The notes beneath the pieces were generated by a model, which was not told the DNA's origin, searched no databases, and worked only from the letters and a program-made list of their open reading frames with translations. Made by a program: the position numbers and the translations under genes. DNA of 64,000 nucleotides, taken from an uncultured Azospirillum sp. Its GTDB lineage: Bacteria > Pseudomonadota > Alphaproteobacteria > RF32 > CAG-239. Shown here in pieces: positions 9,692 to 18,665 of this stretch (position 1 is the stretch's first letter; every line of letters starts with the position of its first letter). The stretch spans positions 62,001 to 126,000 of the forward strand of contig UQAB01000001.1 of NCBI GenBank assembly GCA_900538765.1. The letters are read 5' to 3'.

Positions 9692-9730
9692 AAAACCGAG
9701 GTGCCACAGCAACCCCGGTTTTTCTTTTTT
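9692..9730 (+). terminator. Rho-independent terminator after the 9081 ORFan
   Basis: AAAACCGAGGT pairs with ACCCCGGTTTT (one mismatch) around an 8-base loop, followed by TTTCTTTTTT. Confidence 0.8.
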
Positions 9731-9742
9731 CCGTACCACAGA

Positions 9743-10408
9743 TTAACCGCGCGACAACAGTTCCTCGGCATTCCGGCACAAATTCGCCACCCGCGCCGCA
9801 TTCGCCTCATCACCGCAGTGCAAATAGCTCTTTTCCAAATAACGACACACTTCTATAGTATTCCGACACTTCGTAACAAAGGAAACATCCGCATCCGTCA
9901 CCGCAAACAAAGCCTTTTCCAGAATATTGATTTTATCTTCATTTCCTGAGAGTTCATTTACCAGAGAACAATATTCCTGAAATTTCTCACTGTCCGGCAA
10001 ACCATCAATTTCCTCCAGCTTGAGCTGTATATAACCTTCTTCATCTCCAAGTTTACGACAAAGAGCAGCCATATTTCTCAAAACATCCCGAACATCATTT
10101 TCACTAACGGCAAAAGCCAGCGCTTCATTATAATTTTTCAGAGCTCTGATATAATTCTTGCGGGAATATTTATAATCGGACTCTTCGCCGTTTTTATCCA
10201 GATAAGCCTTTGCCCGGTTGATATATGACCAATACATAATCTGTTTTTTCTTAATACTGTCGTCAAGCCGGCAGGAATCCGTTTCCACACAAAAGTCAAT
10301 CACTTTGGAAGCCGCGTCAATTTTCTGCTCCAAATCATCGGAATCGTCAATCGCTTCTGTTACCAACCGATAGGCCTGTACAATATTTTTTGGAACCGTC
10401 CTTATCAT
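9743..10408 (-). CDS. Hypothetical TPR-like helical protein
   Basis: 221 residues, soluble, with helix-turn-helix pairs spaced like tetratricopeptide repeats. Examples are YINRAKAYLDKNG, YIRALKNYNEALAFA and the closing CRYLEKSYLHCGDEANAARVA. No family is recognised with confidence. ATG at 10408 has AGAGGA at 8 bases. It follows acyP by 65 bases on the same strand and may be the last gene of the rluC-asmA-ATP12-acyP run. Confidence 0.75.
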   Translation of the reverse strand: MIRTVPKNIVQAYRLVTEAIDDSDDLEQKIDAASKVIDFCVETDSCRLDDSIKKKQIMYWSYINRAKAYLDKNGEESDYKYSRKNYIRALKNYNEALAFAVSENDVRDVLRNMAALCRKLGDEEGYIQLKLEEIDGLPDSEKFQEYCSLVNELSGNEDKINILEKALFAVTDADVSFVTKCRNTIEVCRYLEKSYLHCGDEANAARVANLCRNAEELLSRG

Positions 10409-10473
10409 TGACCATATCCTCTCGCCTCTTACAGCTTTTAGATATACCTCTTTAACAAAATATCAAGCCCGGC

Positions 10474-10764
10474 TCATGCTCTTTTAAAAATACCGGTCTC
10501 AATCGGCGGCAAAAAACTGCTCCACCGCCCAACGACAAAATCCACACTGTCGACACGGGATAACGGCGGACCTTTGTGACAGGCAAGCAACATTTCATCA
10601 AGCTTGTCTTCTTCCGCCGACATCATAATTTCCACACTGCCGTCTTCCACATTCCTGACCCAGCCGGAAATGCCGCCGATTTCCCGGGCTTTTTTCACGG
10701 CCCACCAGCGAAAGCCAATCCCCTGAACCCGGCCGCGGATTTTAATATAGACCTCTTTATTCAT
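10474..10764 (-). CDS. acyP: Acylphosphatase
   Basis: Small cytosolic enzyme hydrolysing acyl phosphates such as acetyl phosphate. The 96 residues carry both signature regions: GRVQGIGFRWW, with the phosphate-binding loop and catalytic Arg (near 18-20), and GWVRNVEDGSVEI with the catalytic Asn (near 38). Length is as expected. It follows the ATP12-family gene by 3 bases. Acetyl phosphate would be produced by the Pta encoded at 28.3-29.3 kb, so the two could be metabolically linked (inference). Confidence 0.95.
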   Translation of the reverse strand: MNKEVYIKIRGRVQGIGFRWWAVKKAREIGGISGWVRNVEDGSVEIMMSAEEDKLDEMLLACHKGPPLSRVDSVDFVVGRWSSFLPPIETGIFKRA

Positions 10765-10767
10765 AAA

Positions 10768-11268
10768 TCAGTCCCGTTTTAAAAAAGCCTCAATCTCCTG
10801 AAGTTCCTTTTTCTGTTCCAGACGCTTGCTTTCGGCTTCCGGGTCAATCCCCCATTTTTCGGCCTGCCACAACTCCTCGAGCCAGGCAGCCTTATAAGCT
10901 TCCTCGGCATCCAGACGCCCTTGTACCAAAGCCATCGCCAATATAACCGAACGCATATCCAATGCCGCCAGATACAACGCCGTCAGCTTCTTGTCGGACA
11001 GTTTCTCCAAAAAAACCTTCAGTTCATCGACAATTTTTTCATTTTCCTTTGGAACGTCAAAACCGTCTGTCGTTACAATTTCTGTATGCAACAGCTTCCG
11101 CGCCCAAATAATAACCGGCATCCACAATTTTTCCTGGCGCCGCGACAATTCATCGTTATGCGACCAGAAAAGCAAAGCATCCGTCAAAGCGAAACGAACC
11201 AGCTTTTCAATAATTTCCTTACGATTTGCGGAAATATCTCTCTGCGCCTCAGTAAACTTATCGCTCAT
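10768..11268 (-). CDS. ATP12-family F1-ATPase assembly chaperone, N-terminally short
   Basis: ATP12 proteins help assemble the F1 ATPase alpha/beta ring; they occur in alphaproteobacteria and mitochondria. The C-terminal ATP12 pattern is clear: ALDMRSVILAMALVQGRLDAEEA, then LEELWQAEKWGIDPEAE. The start ATG at 11268 follows GAGG at 5 bases. At 166 residues it is about 60-80 shorter than usual ATP12 proteins and lacks the N-terminal small domain. It starts 7 bases after the asmA stop, so it is within the operon. Confidence 0.82.
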   Translation of the reverse strand: MSDKFTEAQRDISANRKEIIEKLVRFALTDALLFWSHNDELSRRQEKLWMPVIIWARKLLHTEIVTTDGFDVPKENEKIVDELKVFLEKLSDKKLTALYLAALDMRSVILAMALVQGRLDAEEAYKAAWLEELWQAEKWGIDPEAESKRLEQKKELQEIEAFLKRD

Positions 11269-11275
11269 AAACACC

Positions 11276-13483
11276 TCACTGCTGCAAAGATTTCAAAAAG
11301 CCTTTAGCCGCGCTCTCCAAATCTTTCAGAGATTTTTTAACCTCTTTTGAAGAGTCTTTGACCGTCGATTTCACGGCATCGACACTCCCTTTGACCGCGT
11401 CGTCCGTTCCCTGATAAATATCCTGTCCGGTCTTCGTCACAACGCCCGGCCCCGGGAAACGGGACTGATACTGAGTCCCCTTCAAAGCCGTGTAACAAGG
11501 CGTGCTGTCGGCATCAAGAACCAGCTGCGATCCGAGATAAGCCGTTCCGCCCGTAGCGGCAATGCCTACCAAAGCCTTCAAAGCCTGTGCATCATCCAAA
11601 ACAATCTTCGGATCCTGGGCCGTTCCTTTGATTTTAATAAACGAACTCAGAGCCTGCGCCAGATTTGCATCAATAATCTGCCCCGAATAAGGTCTGACCG
11701 TAAAATCAATCCCGTCATTGTTCAGATTATATTTACCGCTGCTGACCAGATTAAGCTGCTTTGAATTAACGGCGATTCCTTTCGGAAAATTAACAATGCC
11801 GTTCGTAACATCTGCCCGAACAACCGCGCAGGTCAAATCCAAATTCTGCACCTTGGCCGTATCCAACTTTAAAGTATGCAAAATCTGCATAATAAAATTA
11901 CCGGTCAGAATATCCAGCGACCCCGGATGAACAACCGACTTGTCAACAATAACCACAGCACTGCCGTTCATAGAGTCGACCAACTGGCGATATGTGTCAC
12001 CGCTGCCGGACAGATTAATGTTTATATCCGTATTTCCCCCCTCGACAATTCCGAAAGCATTGCTGTTCGGCCCACTCTGCAGCTTGCTGTACAACTGCTG
12101 CAAAACAACGCCTTTGCTGACAGCCGTAACGGTAATATTCTTCAATGAAGAATTGGCCGTAATAACGGCATTAAGCGTCCCGCCGCCCAAATCAGCCTTC
12201 AGGGAATTAACATTCAAAATCCCGTTAAGCAAAACCGCATTCATCGAAACATTGTTCAAAACCATATCCGGGCTGACCTGCAAAGTCTTAATATTCAGTG
12301 CGGCTTTGGCATTAAGCTGCTTCATCAAAGAGAAGGGAATCACCGTGTCTGGCACAAACTGGCTGGCCTCGGCAGAAGCAATCAAAGCCGGCATCTGCCA
12401 GACCGTTGTCTGAACCGGCGCAAGAGAAGCAACATTAATTAAATCACTGTTCAAATTCGCCACAACATACGGCGTAACTTCCGAAATATTGACGCTGACT
12501 TCACCGCTGATAATATTTCCGTTAACATTCAGGCTTTGAATATTGGCGGAAACAGCCTGCTGATTGCCGCTGACCTCAGCCAGTAGTTTCACGTCCGGCG
12601 CACCAAAATTGCCCTGCGGATTATGCAAGTTAACATTAGCCGCAAAAGATGGCTTCGTCAAAACATCATGCAGATTAACAGCTGCGTTCAAACTGACGCC
12701 GTAAGCGCTGAGGTCGGCCTCCACCGGATAAGCGTCCGTCCCGGCCAGAAGGATATTTAAAGCACCCAATGTTGCCTTGCCTTTAATATTCTGGCCGTTA
12801 AACAAAACTTCAAATTCCGTCTGAATGGCAGCATCCATGCTCGGCGCCGTCATGGTAAAACGAACCAATTCCACATTAAATGCCGAACCGTTTTGATAAT
12901 TCACCATATTAAACTGGCCGTTTTCAATCAAAACTTTCTTGGCGGCAAAACCGGCCAACGCCGCGGCTGCCGGATTCTTCTGAACAATTTCCGCAGCCTT
13001 GTCCGCTGTTTTCATATCAACCAAACCGGTCGCAATCGCCTGGTCTTTCATCAGCTCGATTTGCTGCGGAGAAACCTGTCCGCCGCTTTTTTTGAAAACC
13101 CAGTTCGGCGTCCCGTCAGCGGCAACTTCAAGATTAATAACCGGATTCTGCAAAATAACATTATCAATAACCACCTGGCGTTTCAACAAAGGCAGCAAAG
13201 CCAGCTTCACTTCCAGGCTTCCGACAGTAACCATCTGCGGTTGGGAAGCTCCTTCCGCATTAGCCAGTTCAACATCCTCGATAATCAGTGTCGGAGTAAA
13301 AGAAATACCGAGTTTTGCCTCACCATTAATTGCCAGTTTTCGTCCCAGCTGTTCCTCGGCCAAAGTTGAAATTTCCGACTTATATTTGTTCAAATCAAAA
13401 TTGCGGATGAACAAATATCCGGCAATGGCGGCAACAATAATCAGTCCGATAATCACTTTTATCAAAACTTTTATAAATCTCAT
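11276..13483 (-). CDS. AsmA-family protein
   Basis: 735 residues: an N-terminal membrane anchor (about 4-26), then a long beta-rich periplasmic region with alternating strand pattern, and a C-terminal AsmA domain (about 480-640) containing LSGSGDTYRQLVDSMNGSA. AsmA-like proteins belong to the repeating beta-groove superfamily connected to phospholipid transport to the outer membrane. The last 60 residues are Lys/Ser/Asp-rich and likely coiled, an addition to the core domain. It starts 4 bases after rluC and is followed closely by the ATP12 gene. Confidence 0.9.
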   Translation of the reverse strand: MRFIKVLIKVIIGLIIVAAIAGYLFIRNFDLNKYKSEISTLAEEQLGRKLAINGEAKLGISFTPTLIIEDVELANAEGASQPQMVTVGSLEVKLALLPLLKRQVVIDNVILQNPVINLEVAADGTPNWVFKKSGGQVSPQQIELMKDQAIATGLVDMKTADKAAEIVQKNPAAAALAGFAAKKVLIENGQFNMVNYQNGSAFNVELVRFTMTAPSMDAAIQTEFEVLFNGQNIKGKATLGALNILLAGTDAYPVEADLSAYGVSLNAAVNLHDVLTKPSFAANVNLHNPQGNFGAPDVKLLAEVSGNQQAVSANIQSLNVNGNIISGEVSVNISEVTPYVVANLNSDLINVASLAPVQTTVWQMPALIASAEASQFVPDTVIPFSLMKQLNAKAALNIKTLQVSPDMVLNNVSMNAVLLNGILNVNSLKADLGGGTLNAVITANSSLKNITVTAVSKGVVLQQLYSKLQSGPNSNAFGIVEGGNTDININLSGSGDTYRQLVDSMNGSAVVIVDKSVVHPGSLDILTGNFIMQILHTLKLDTAKVQNLDLTCAVVRADVTNGIVNFPKGIAVNSKQLNLVSSGKYNLNNDGIDFTVRPYSGQIIDANLAQALSSFIKIKGTAQDPKIVLDDAQALKALVGIAATGGTAYLGSQLVLDADSTPCYTALKGTQYQSRFPGPGVVTKTGQDIYQGTDDAVKGSVDAVKSTVKDSSKEVKKSLKDLESAAKGFLKSLQQ

Positions 13484-13487
13484 GCTT

Positions 13488-14420
13488 TTACTCCTTAAAG
13501 ATAATACTGGCAGCTTTCAAGCTTTCCTTAAAATAATCGGGAAGCCCCGCCGTAATTTCCAGCTTCTTATTATATAACGCAGATAAGTTAATTTTGTATG
13601 CGTGCAGATAAAGTTTATCTGCAAAAATACTGAATTTTTGACGAACTTCGCCATAATACCGATCATCTCCGGCAATCGGACAGCCGATAGATTCCAAATG
13701 CGCCCTGATTTGGTGCGTCCGTCCTGTCAACGGAGAAGCGGCAATCAAAGAAAACTTATTCCCCGCCGTATCCAAAACCTTGTAAAGAGTCACAGCTTCC
13801 TTACCGTCCCTGTCAATCACGCTTTTCTCGCCGACTTTGAGCAAACGCCCTTTTATTTCGCCCTCATGCTGCCGGGGCACACCGATACAAAAGGCCAGAT
13901 AAGTTTTTTGCAGCTGATGCTCGCGAAAAGCCTTCGTCAACAGTTCCGCATATTTGCGGTTTCTTGCCAAAACCAGCAGCCCGCTGGTATTCTTGTCAAT
14001 ACGATGAACCAGGCGCGGCTTTTCTGCCGCCTCAAATTTCAAAGCGTCCAGCATGCCGTCCACATGCCTGTCCGTATTTGTTCCGCCTTGAACGGCCAGC
14101 CCGGACGGCTTGTTTAGAACCAAAATATTCTTGTCTTTAAAAATAACCAGGGATTGCATAAATGCAACATCACGTGCCGACACAAAATCTTTTTTGCCTT
14201 CCGTCTGTTGCTCATTGTCCAAAGGCGGAAGCCGTATTTCCTGTCCTGCTTCCAGTTTGGTTGCCGCCTCAACCCGGCCGCCGTTGACTTTTATCTGTTT
14301 CGTGCGCAGCAGCTTATTCAAACGCCCCAGGCTCAACCCCGGATAATACTTCAAAAACCAACGGTTCAGACGCATCCCGTCATCTTCCTGCTTTATCTTC
14401 ACGATTTTAACGCCTGCCAT
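13488..14420 (-). CDS. rluC: Ribosomal large subunit pseudouridine synthase (RluC/RluD type)
   Basis: 310 residues with an N-terminal S4 RNA-binding domain (about 16-70) and an RluA-family catalytic domain. The catalytic Asp is in RLVHRIDKNTSGLLVLA (near 143), followed by LTGRTHQIRAHLESIGCPI. RluC, acting on 23S U955, U2504 and U2580, is the best guess in an alphaproteobacterium; specificity cannot be proved from sequence alone. First gene of the operon continuing to asmA. Confidence 0.88.
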   Translation of the reverse strand: MAGVKIVKIKQEDDGMRLNRWFLKYYPGLSLGRLNKLLRTKQIKVNGGRVEAATKLEAGQEIRLPPLDNEQQTEGKKDFVSARDVAFMQSLVIFKDKNILVLNKPSGLAVQGGTNTDRHVDGMLDALKFEAAEKPRLVHRIDKNTSGLLVLARNRKYAELLTKAFREHQLQKTYLAFCIGVPRQHEGEIKGRLLKVGEKSVIDRDGKEAVTLYKVLDTAGNKFSLIAASPLTGRTHQIRAHLESIGCPIAGDDRYYGEVRQKFSIFADKLYLHAYKINLSALYNKKLEITAGLPDYFKESLKAASIIFKE

Positions 14421-14486
14421 AATCTGCCCTTTCTGTCAAAATTACATTGCGGATTTTACTTTAGATTTTCATACTTTACAAGCACT

Positions 14487-14520
14487 AAAAAAGCGCAACC
14501 TCACTAAGAGATTTGCGCTT
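14487..14520 (-). terminator. Terminator of the 14527 ORFan
   Basis: On the minus strand AAGCGCAA pairs with TTGCGCTT around a 14-base loop and is followed by a T tract. It may also serve the opposite direction weakly. Confidence 0.8.
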
Positions 14521-14526
14521 AAAAAT

Positions 14527-14898
14527 TTACCTTCGCCACGGCTTGGCATTCAACCTGTTCTTGCCCATCTGCTTGGGCACATGATATCGCCTCTTCTTTT
14601 CGTTTTGCTTCGGCAAAACAACCAATGGCTCCAAAACTGGCGGTTTACTGATTTCATAAACCCTTTCAATATCACCCCGCGGCATATCAAACATAATACA
14701 AACTCCGATTCTCATGCCGGCTTTTTCCATCTCTCTCAACCGTTTTTCAAATTCATCCGCCTGCTCCTCAAAAATACATAAAGCATCGCCGGATTCCTCG
14801 TCAAACCAAACAGCAAACATCTTTCCGTTATTCTCTATAAGGGTAAGATAATCACTGATACCATGCAAAATAATTTCTAAAGATTTAATAATTTTCAT
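14527..14898 (-). CDS. Hypothetical small soluble protein
   Basis: 123 residues, cytosolic, N-terminal half with alternating hydrophobic strands, C-terminal 35 residues strongly basic (KKRRYHVPKQMGKNR), which might contact nucleic acid. No recognised family. It is a self-contained cassette: promoter TTGACA/TATAAT upstream, ATTATTAA leader without Shine-Dalgarno, private terminator downstream. It lies between rluC and rarA. Confidence 0.72.
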   Translation of the reverse strand: MKIIKSLEIILHGISDYLTLIENNGKMFAVWFDEESGDALCIFEEQADEFEKRLREMEKAGMRIGVCIMFDMPRGDIERVYEISKPPVLEPLVVLPKQNEKKRRYHVPKQMGKNRLNAKPWRR

Positions 14899-14931
14899 AA
14901 ATCGATTTTTTAATAATACAAAACTAAACCG

Positions 14932-14959
14932 ATTATAGGGTTTTGTCCAAAAATGTCAA
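14932..14959 (-). promoter_or_regulatory. Promoter of the 14527 ORFan
   Basis: TTGACA (14959-14954) and a perfect TATAAT (14937-14932), 16 bp apart on the minus strand. A GTATTATTAA box lies just before the start codon. Confidence 0.75.
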
Positions 14960-14966
14960 CAAAAGA

Positions 14967-16283
14967 TTAAGCCTGATTTTTCCGCGCCTGCTTTTCCGCC
15001 CGGAGCCTGTCAAAATACTCAATCCGCTTTTTGACTTCCCGCTCAAAACCGCGGTCAACCGGATAATACAACTTCATGCGCTTCATCCCGTCCGGAAAAT
15101 AATTCGCTCCGGAAAAACCGTCTTCGCAATCCGGATCATATTCATATCCCTCGTTATATCCCAACTGTTTCATCAGCTTTGTCGGCGCATTCAGAATATT
15201 CTTCGGCGGCATAAGAGAACCTGTCCGCCGCGCAGCATCACGAGCTGCGTGCATCGCTTTATATACACCGGCGGACTTCGGCGCTGTCGCCAGATACGCC
15301 GCCAGTTGAAACACTGCCAAATCTCCCTCCGGAGAACCCAGACGTTCATAGGTGTCCCAGCAGGAAATCGCCTGATTAACCGCATTCGGATCAGCCATGG
15401 AAACGTCTTCCACCGCAAAACGCGTCAACCGCCGCAACAAATACTTCGGGTCTTCTCCGCCCTCAATCATCCGTGCAACCCAGTATAACGCCGCATCAAC
15501 GTCAGACCCGCGCAAAGATTTGTGCACCGCGGAAATCAGATTATAATGGCCGTCCCGCCCCTTATCATAAACCGGCGCCCGTGAACGGATAATTTTAACA
15601 ATCGATTCCTTGTCAAAAACTTCGCCCGGCTGCGCATAATTCCAGATACTTTCCGCCAGATTCAAAATATAGCGCCCATCACCGTCGGCAATAGTTTTCA
15701 AAAATTCCCGCGCTTCATCATCCACCGGCAGTTTTCTGCCTGTTTCTTTCTCTGCCCGTTGCAGCAAAACCTCAAATTCCGGCTCATTCAGACGGTTCAA
15801 AACAAAAACCTGACACCGGGAAAGCAAAGCCGCATTCAGCTCAAAAGACGGATTCTCCGTCGTCGCCCCAACCAGAATAATTGTCCCATCCTCAACATAG
15901 GGCAAAAAACCATCCTGCTGGGATTTGTTAAAACGATGAATTTCATCAACAAACAGCAAAGTCCCCTTGCCCTGAGTCGCCCGGCGGTCCTGCGCATACT
16001 GAAACACCCGCTTCAAATCCGCCACGCCGGAAAAAACCGCCGAAATTTGTTCAAAATACAGATTCGTATGCTCGGCAATCAAACGGGCAATTGTCGTCTT
16101 GCCGCAACCCGGAGGCCCCCACAAAATAAAGGACGAAATCTTTTTTGCTTTCAGCATCCGCCCCAAAGGCGCATTCTCGCCGATAATATTATCCTGCCCG
16201 ACAACTTCGTCCAAAGACCGCGGACGAAGCCTGTCTGCCAATGGCTTTTTCACATTGCTTGAAAATAAAGTTTCTTCCATCAT
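14967..16283 (-). CDS. rarA: Replication-associated recombination protein RarA (MgsA)
   Basis: AAA+ ATPase acting at stalled replication forks, related to DnaX-type clamp loaders. The 438 residues contain RPRSLDEVVGQ, Walker A GPPGCGKTT (near 56), Walker B LLFVDEIHRF (near 110), sensor 1 GATTENPSFELN and the C-terminal MgsA region (ALYWVARMIEGGEDP, then YEYDP and YFPDGM). It overlaps the coupling-protein gene by ATGA, so it is translationally coupled to a secretion-type gene, an unusual neighbour for rarA. Confidence 0.95.
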   Translation of the reverse strand: MMEETLFSSNVKKPLADRLRPRSLDEVVGQDNIIGENAPLGRMLKAKKISSFILWGPPGCGKTTIARLIAEHTNLYFEQISAVFSGVADLKRVFQYAQDRRATQGKGTLLFVDEIHRFNKSQQDGFLPYVEDGTIILVGATTENPSFELNAALLSRCQVFVLNRLNEPEFEVLLQRAEKETGRKLPVDDEAREFLKTIADGDGRYILNLAESIWNYAQPGEVFDKESIVKIIRSRAPVYDKGRDGHYNLISAVHKSLRGSDVDAALYWVARMIEGGEDPKYLLRRLTRFAVEDVSMADPNAVNQAISCWDTYERLGSPEGDLAVFQLAAYLATAPKSAGVYKAMHAARDAARRTGSLMPPKNILNAPTKLMKQLGYNEGYEYDPDCEDGFSGANYFPDGMKRMKLYYPVDRGFEREVKKRIEYFDRLRAEKQARKNQA

Positions 16284-18595
16284 TTTTCCTGCCTTCCCGG
16301 CAAATTTTCTTCTTTCTCATCCTGCAGGCTGAAAGCATCCTCTTCCATCCACCAGTCATTGCCGGAAACATCTTCTCCGGCAACTGTCTCATCGACCTTG
16401 TTTCCCGTCATTTCTTCCGCTGTATTTTCAACTTCAGCCAAAACCGTGCTTTCTTCGTCCTGCCGATTCTCTAAACGCTCATTCATTTCGTCATTAAGCA
16501 GATTAGCCTCGCCGATTTCCGTCATAACCTCAAGCAGCTGCGGTACGTCAACATCCTGCAAATTGCGTTTTTTGCGAATATCCTCATCCAGATAATAAAC
16601 CGCTTCTTTTTCTGACAAAGTTTTCAGCCGGACATCCTGAGTAAAACACTTCGCGTCAACCTTAACCGGCAGATTATAGAATCCCTCCACCAGCAGCAAA
16701 TGCTCACCCTTGTTGATTTTCTTGTTTGAGCGAACAGAAACCAAATCATCGGCAATCTTACGATAATAATAAGCATCGGCGATTCCCTGTTTGACTTTGG
16801 CAAACGCCCCGGTGCTGACCGCCGGTATCTGCACGGACTTCGTCCCGTAAACCGCCATTTCACGAAACTGCCGGCTTAAATCAATATTATTGTCGGCAAA
16901 AACCAGCTTATAAGTACAACCGCTGACAATATCCTCAACGCCGCTTTTACCGTAAATTTCATTCAACCCTTTCAACTGGTCGGTCAACAGCAAAAACGAC
17001 AAATTGGTCTTATAGCCCTGCATCACCCCTTTCAACAGCGAATCAAACCGCGGCAGCAATTCCAAATCATCCATAACAAAAAGCAACGGATTTCGATAAG
17101 CCGATTTATGCTTTTCCATATTTCGCTCAATCAGCATATCTGCCATCAGCCTGGTCATAAAACGCGATTCCGGATTATCTGCCACCAAATATGTCGTCGA
17201 AACTTTCCAGTCCCCGTCATTATTCCGCATTCCCCGTCCGAATTTCAGGGAATAATCGCTGGATGACGTACGTTCCCGGATATTTTCCTTTCTGAAAATA
17301 GACAGCGGTTCCAAAAGGCTCATAAACAAGATGTTGCGCTGCGTCCGTTCCAAACGCAAAATTTCTTCAAAACCCTGAACGACTTTTGCACTGTAGCCAA
17401 ACAGCAGAGTTTCCTGCAGAAAACCGTCAACCACCATGCGCCAGCCATCATGTTCGCCGCTGTTTTTTATCAGAAAATACTTCTGAATCAAACAATCCGT
17501 AATCATCGCCAGACAAAGCTCCTTGCCTTTCCAAACCGCGGGAATCCCGTCCCAGCTGCCTACCGGAAAATAAGTTTCCTCAGTCGTTGCATCATTATTC
17601 AGCTCCGCAATCGCCGATGCCGTATATCTTTCCGGCATGGAAGCGTAATAACTCAGCAAAATAGCTTTGTCTTCATCCTCAAAATGCCCGTTGTCAAGCA
17701 GCCGCCTCAGCAGATAATCATTGGCGCAGGCCTGCTCTATCTTGCAGACAAAAAAGTTCAACAGACATTCTATCGTCATGTTGGAAAGCTTAAGCCAGGC
17801 TTCGTCATCATGCCTGGGCAACAGATGCTCCGCCAGCCGCTTCAAATACAAATCGCGCTTTTCGCTTTTCTGCGGCATATCTTTGGCTGACAGCGGATTC
17901 CACCGCGGCCAGTACTCGCCCTTTTCGGGATTGTCGAGCAAATTCCAGTTAAAGTAAAAAACCCGCCCCAAATCCCCCCTGTGTCCGGACGTATGAGAAA
18001 ACAGTGTACCGTCGGTATCTATGGCGACAACGCTGGCACTGTTGCTTTCTAAAATGGAAGGAATGGCAACGCTGGAAGTCTTTCCAAGCTCTGTCGCCCC
18101 CCAGCCGAACAGCGAGGCAACCCGGTTAATTCCCAAAGATTTCCCCTCAAATTTACCCAGTGACATCAGTCCGCCGCCCAGCACCTTCATCTTAAGAACT
18201 TCCTGTAGCGTAGCAAAATGATTGTGTAGCTTGTACCACAGATTGAAAGAATGCGGATTGCGCATATACCCCATAAAGATAATGAACAGAAACAAAAGCG
18301 GAACCAGCAGCGGAATAAAACGCCCCCAGGAATAAACATCCGTATTCAACAAGCCCTTAAACCACAGACCATAAGCCGTAAACACAAAATCCGGCTCTTC
18401 CTTTATCTTCATCAAAAAACGGTAAACCCGGTGCGTATTGCGGGTCGTAAACCCAAACTCGGCATATTGGTAAATTATCAGGGTAATTAATTCCGCCACC
18501 CAGAAATAGATAAAAGAACAAAGTATTATCCATAATACTTTGAGCCAAACTGCCCCTCTCCGGGCTTTTATTCTTTTATCATACAAATTTTCCAT
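16280..18595 (-). CDS. VirD4/TraG-type coupling ATPase (T4CP-like)
   Basis: 771 residues. Two N-terminal membrane segments (about 16-43 and 92-111) precede a cytoplasmic ATPase of the type IV coupling protein class. Walker A is G166-ATEL-GKT; the following IPSIL, the WNPLS element near 233 and Walker B LLFVMDDLELLPR (about 503-515) match the VirD4/TraG layout. The last 100 residues are acidic and probably disordered. These proteins recruit substrates to a type IV secretion channel. No VirB or Dot/Icm genes lie nearby; its neighbours are a pentapeptide-repeat protein and a TolC-like lipoprotein, with rarA downstream. Confidence 0.87.
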   Translation of the reverse strand: MENLYDKRIKARRGAVWLKVLWIILCSFIYFWVAELITLIIYQYAEFGFTTRNTHRVYRFLMKIKEEPDFVFTAYGLWFKGLLNTDVYSWGRFIPLLVPLLFLFIIFMGYMRNPHSFNLWYKLHNHFATLQEVLKMKVLGGGLMSLGKFEGKSLGINRVASLFGWGATELGKTSSVAIPSILESNSASVVAIDTDGTLFSHTSGHRGDLGRVFYFNWNLLDNPEKGEYWPRWNPLSAKDMPQKSEKRDLYLKRLAEHLLPRHDDEAWLKLSNMTIECLLNFFVCKIEQACANDYLLRRLLDNGHFEDEDKAILLSYYASMPERYTASAIAELNNDATTEETYFPVGSWDGIPAVWKGKELCLAMITDCLIQKYFLIKNSGEHDGWRMVVDGFLQETLLFGYSAKVVQGFEEILRLERTQRNILFMSLLEPLSIFRKENIRERTSSSDYSLKFGRGMRNNDGDWKVSTTYLVADNPESRFMTRLMADMLIERNMEKHKSAYRNPLLFVMDDLELLPRFDSLLKGVMQGYKTNLSFLLLTDQLKGLNEIYGKSGVEDIVSGCTYKLVFADNNIDLSRQFREMAVYGTKSVQIPAVSTGAFAKVKQGIADAYYYRKIADDLVSVRSNKKINKGEHLLLVEGFYNLPVKVDAKCFTQDVRLKTLSEKEAVYYLDEDIRKKRNLQDVDVPQLLEVMTEIGEANLLNDEMNERLENRQDEESTVLAEVENTAEEMTGNKVDETVAGEDVSGNDWWMEEDAFSLQDEKEENLPGRQEK

Positions 18596-18665
18596 ATGGC
18601 CAAAATCCCGATACCGGCCATATTACTTAAATTTTAAACAGCAGGCAAGACAAATTTTCAAGCTT

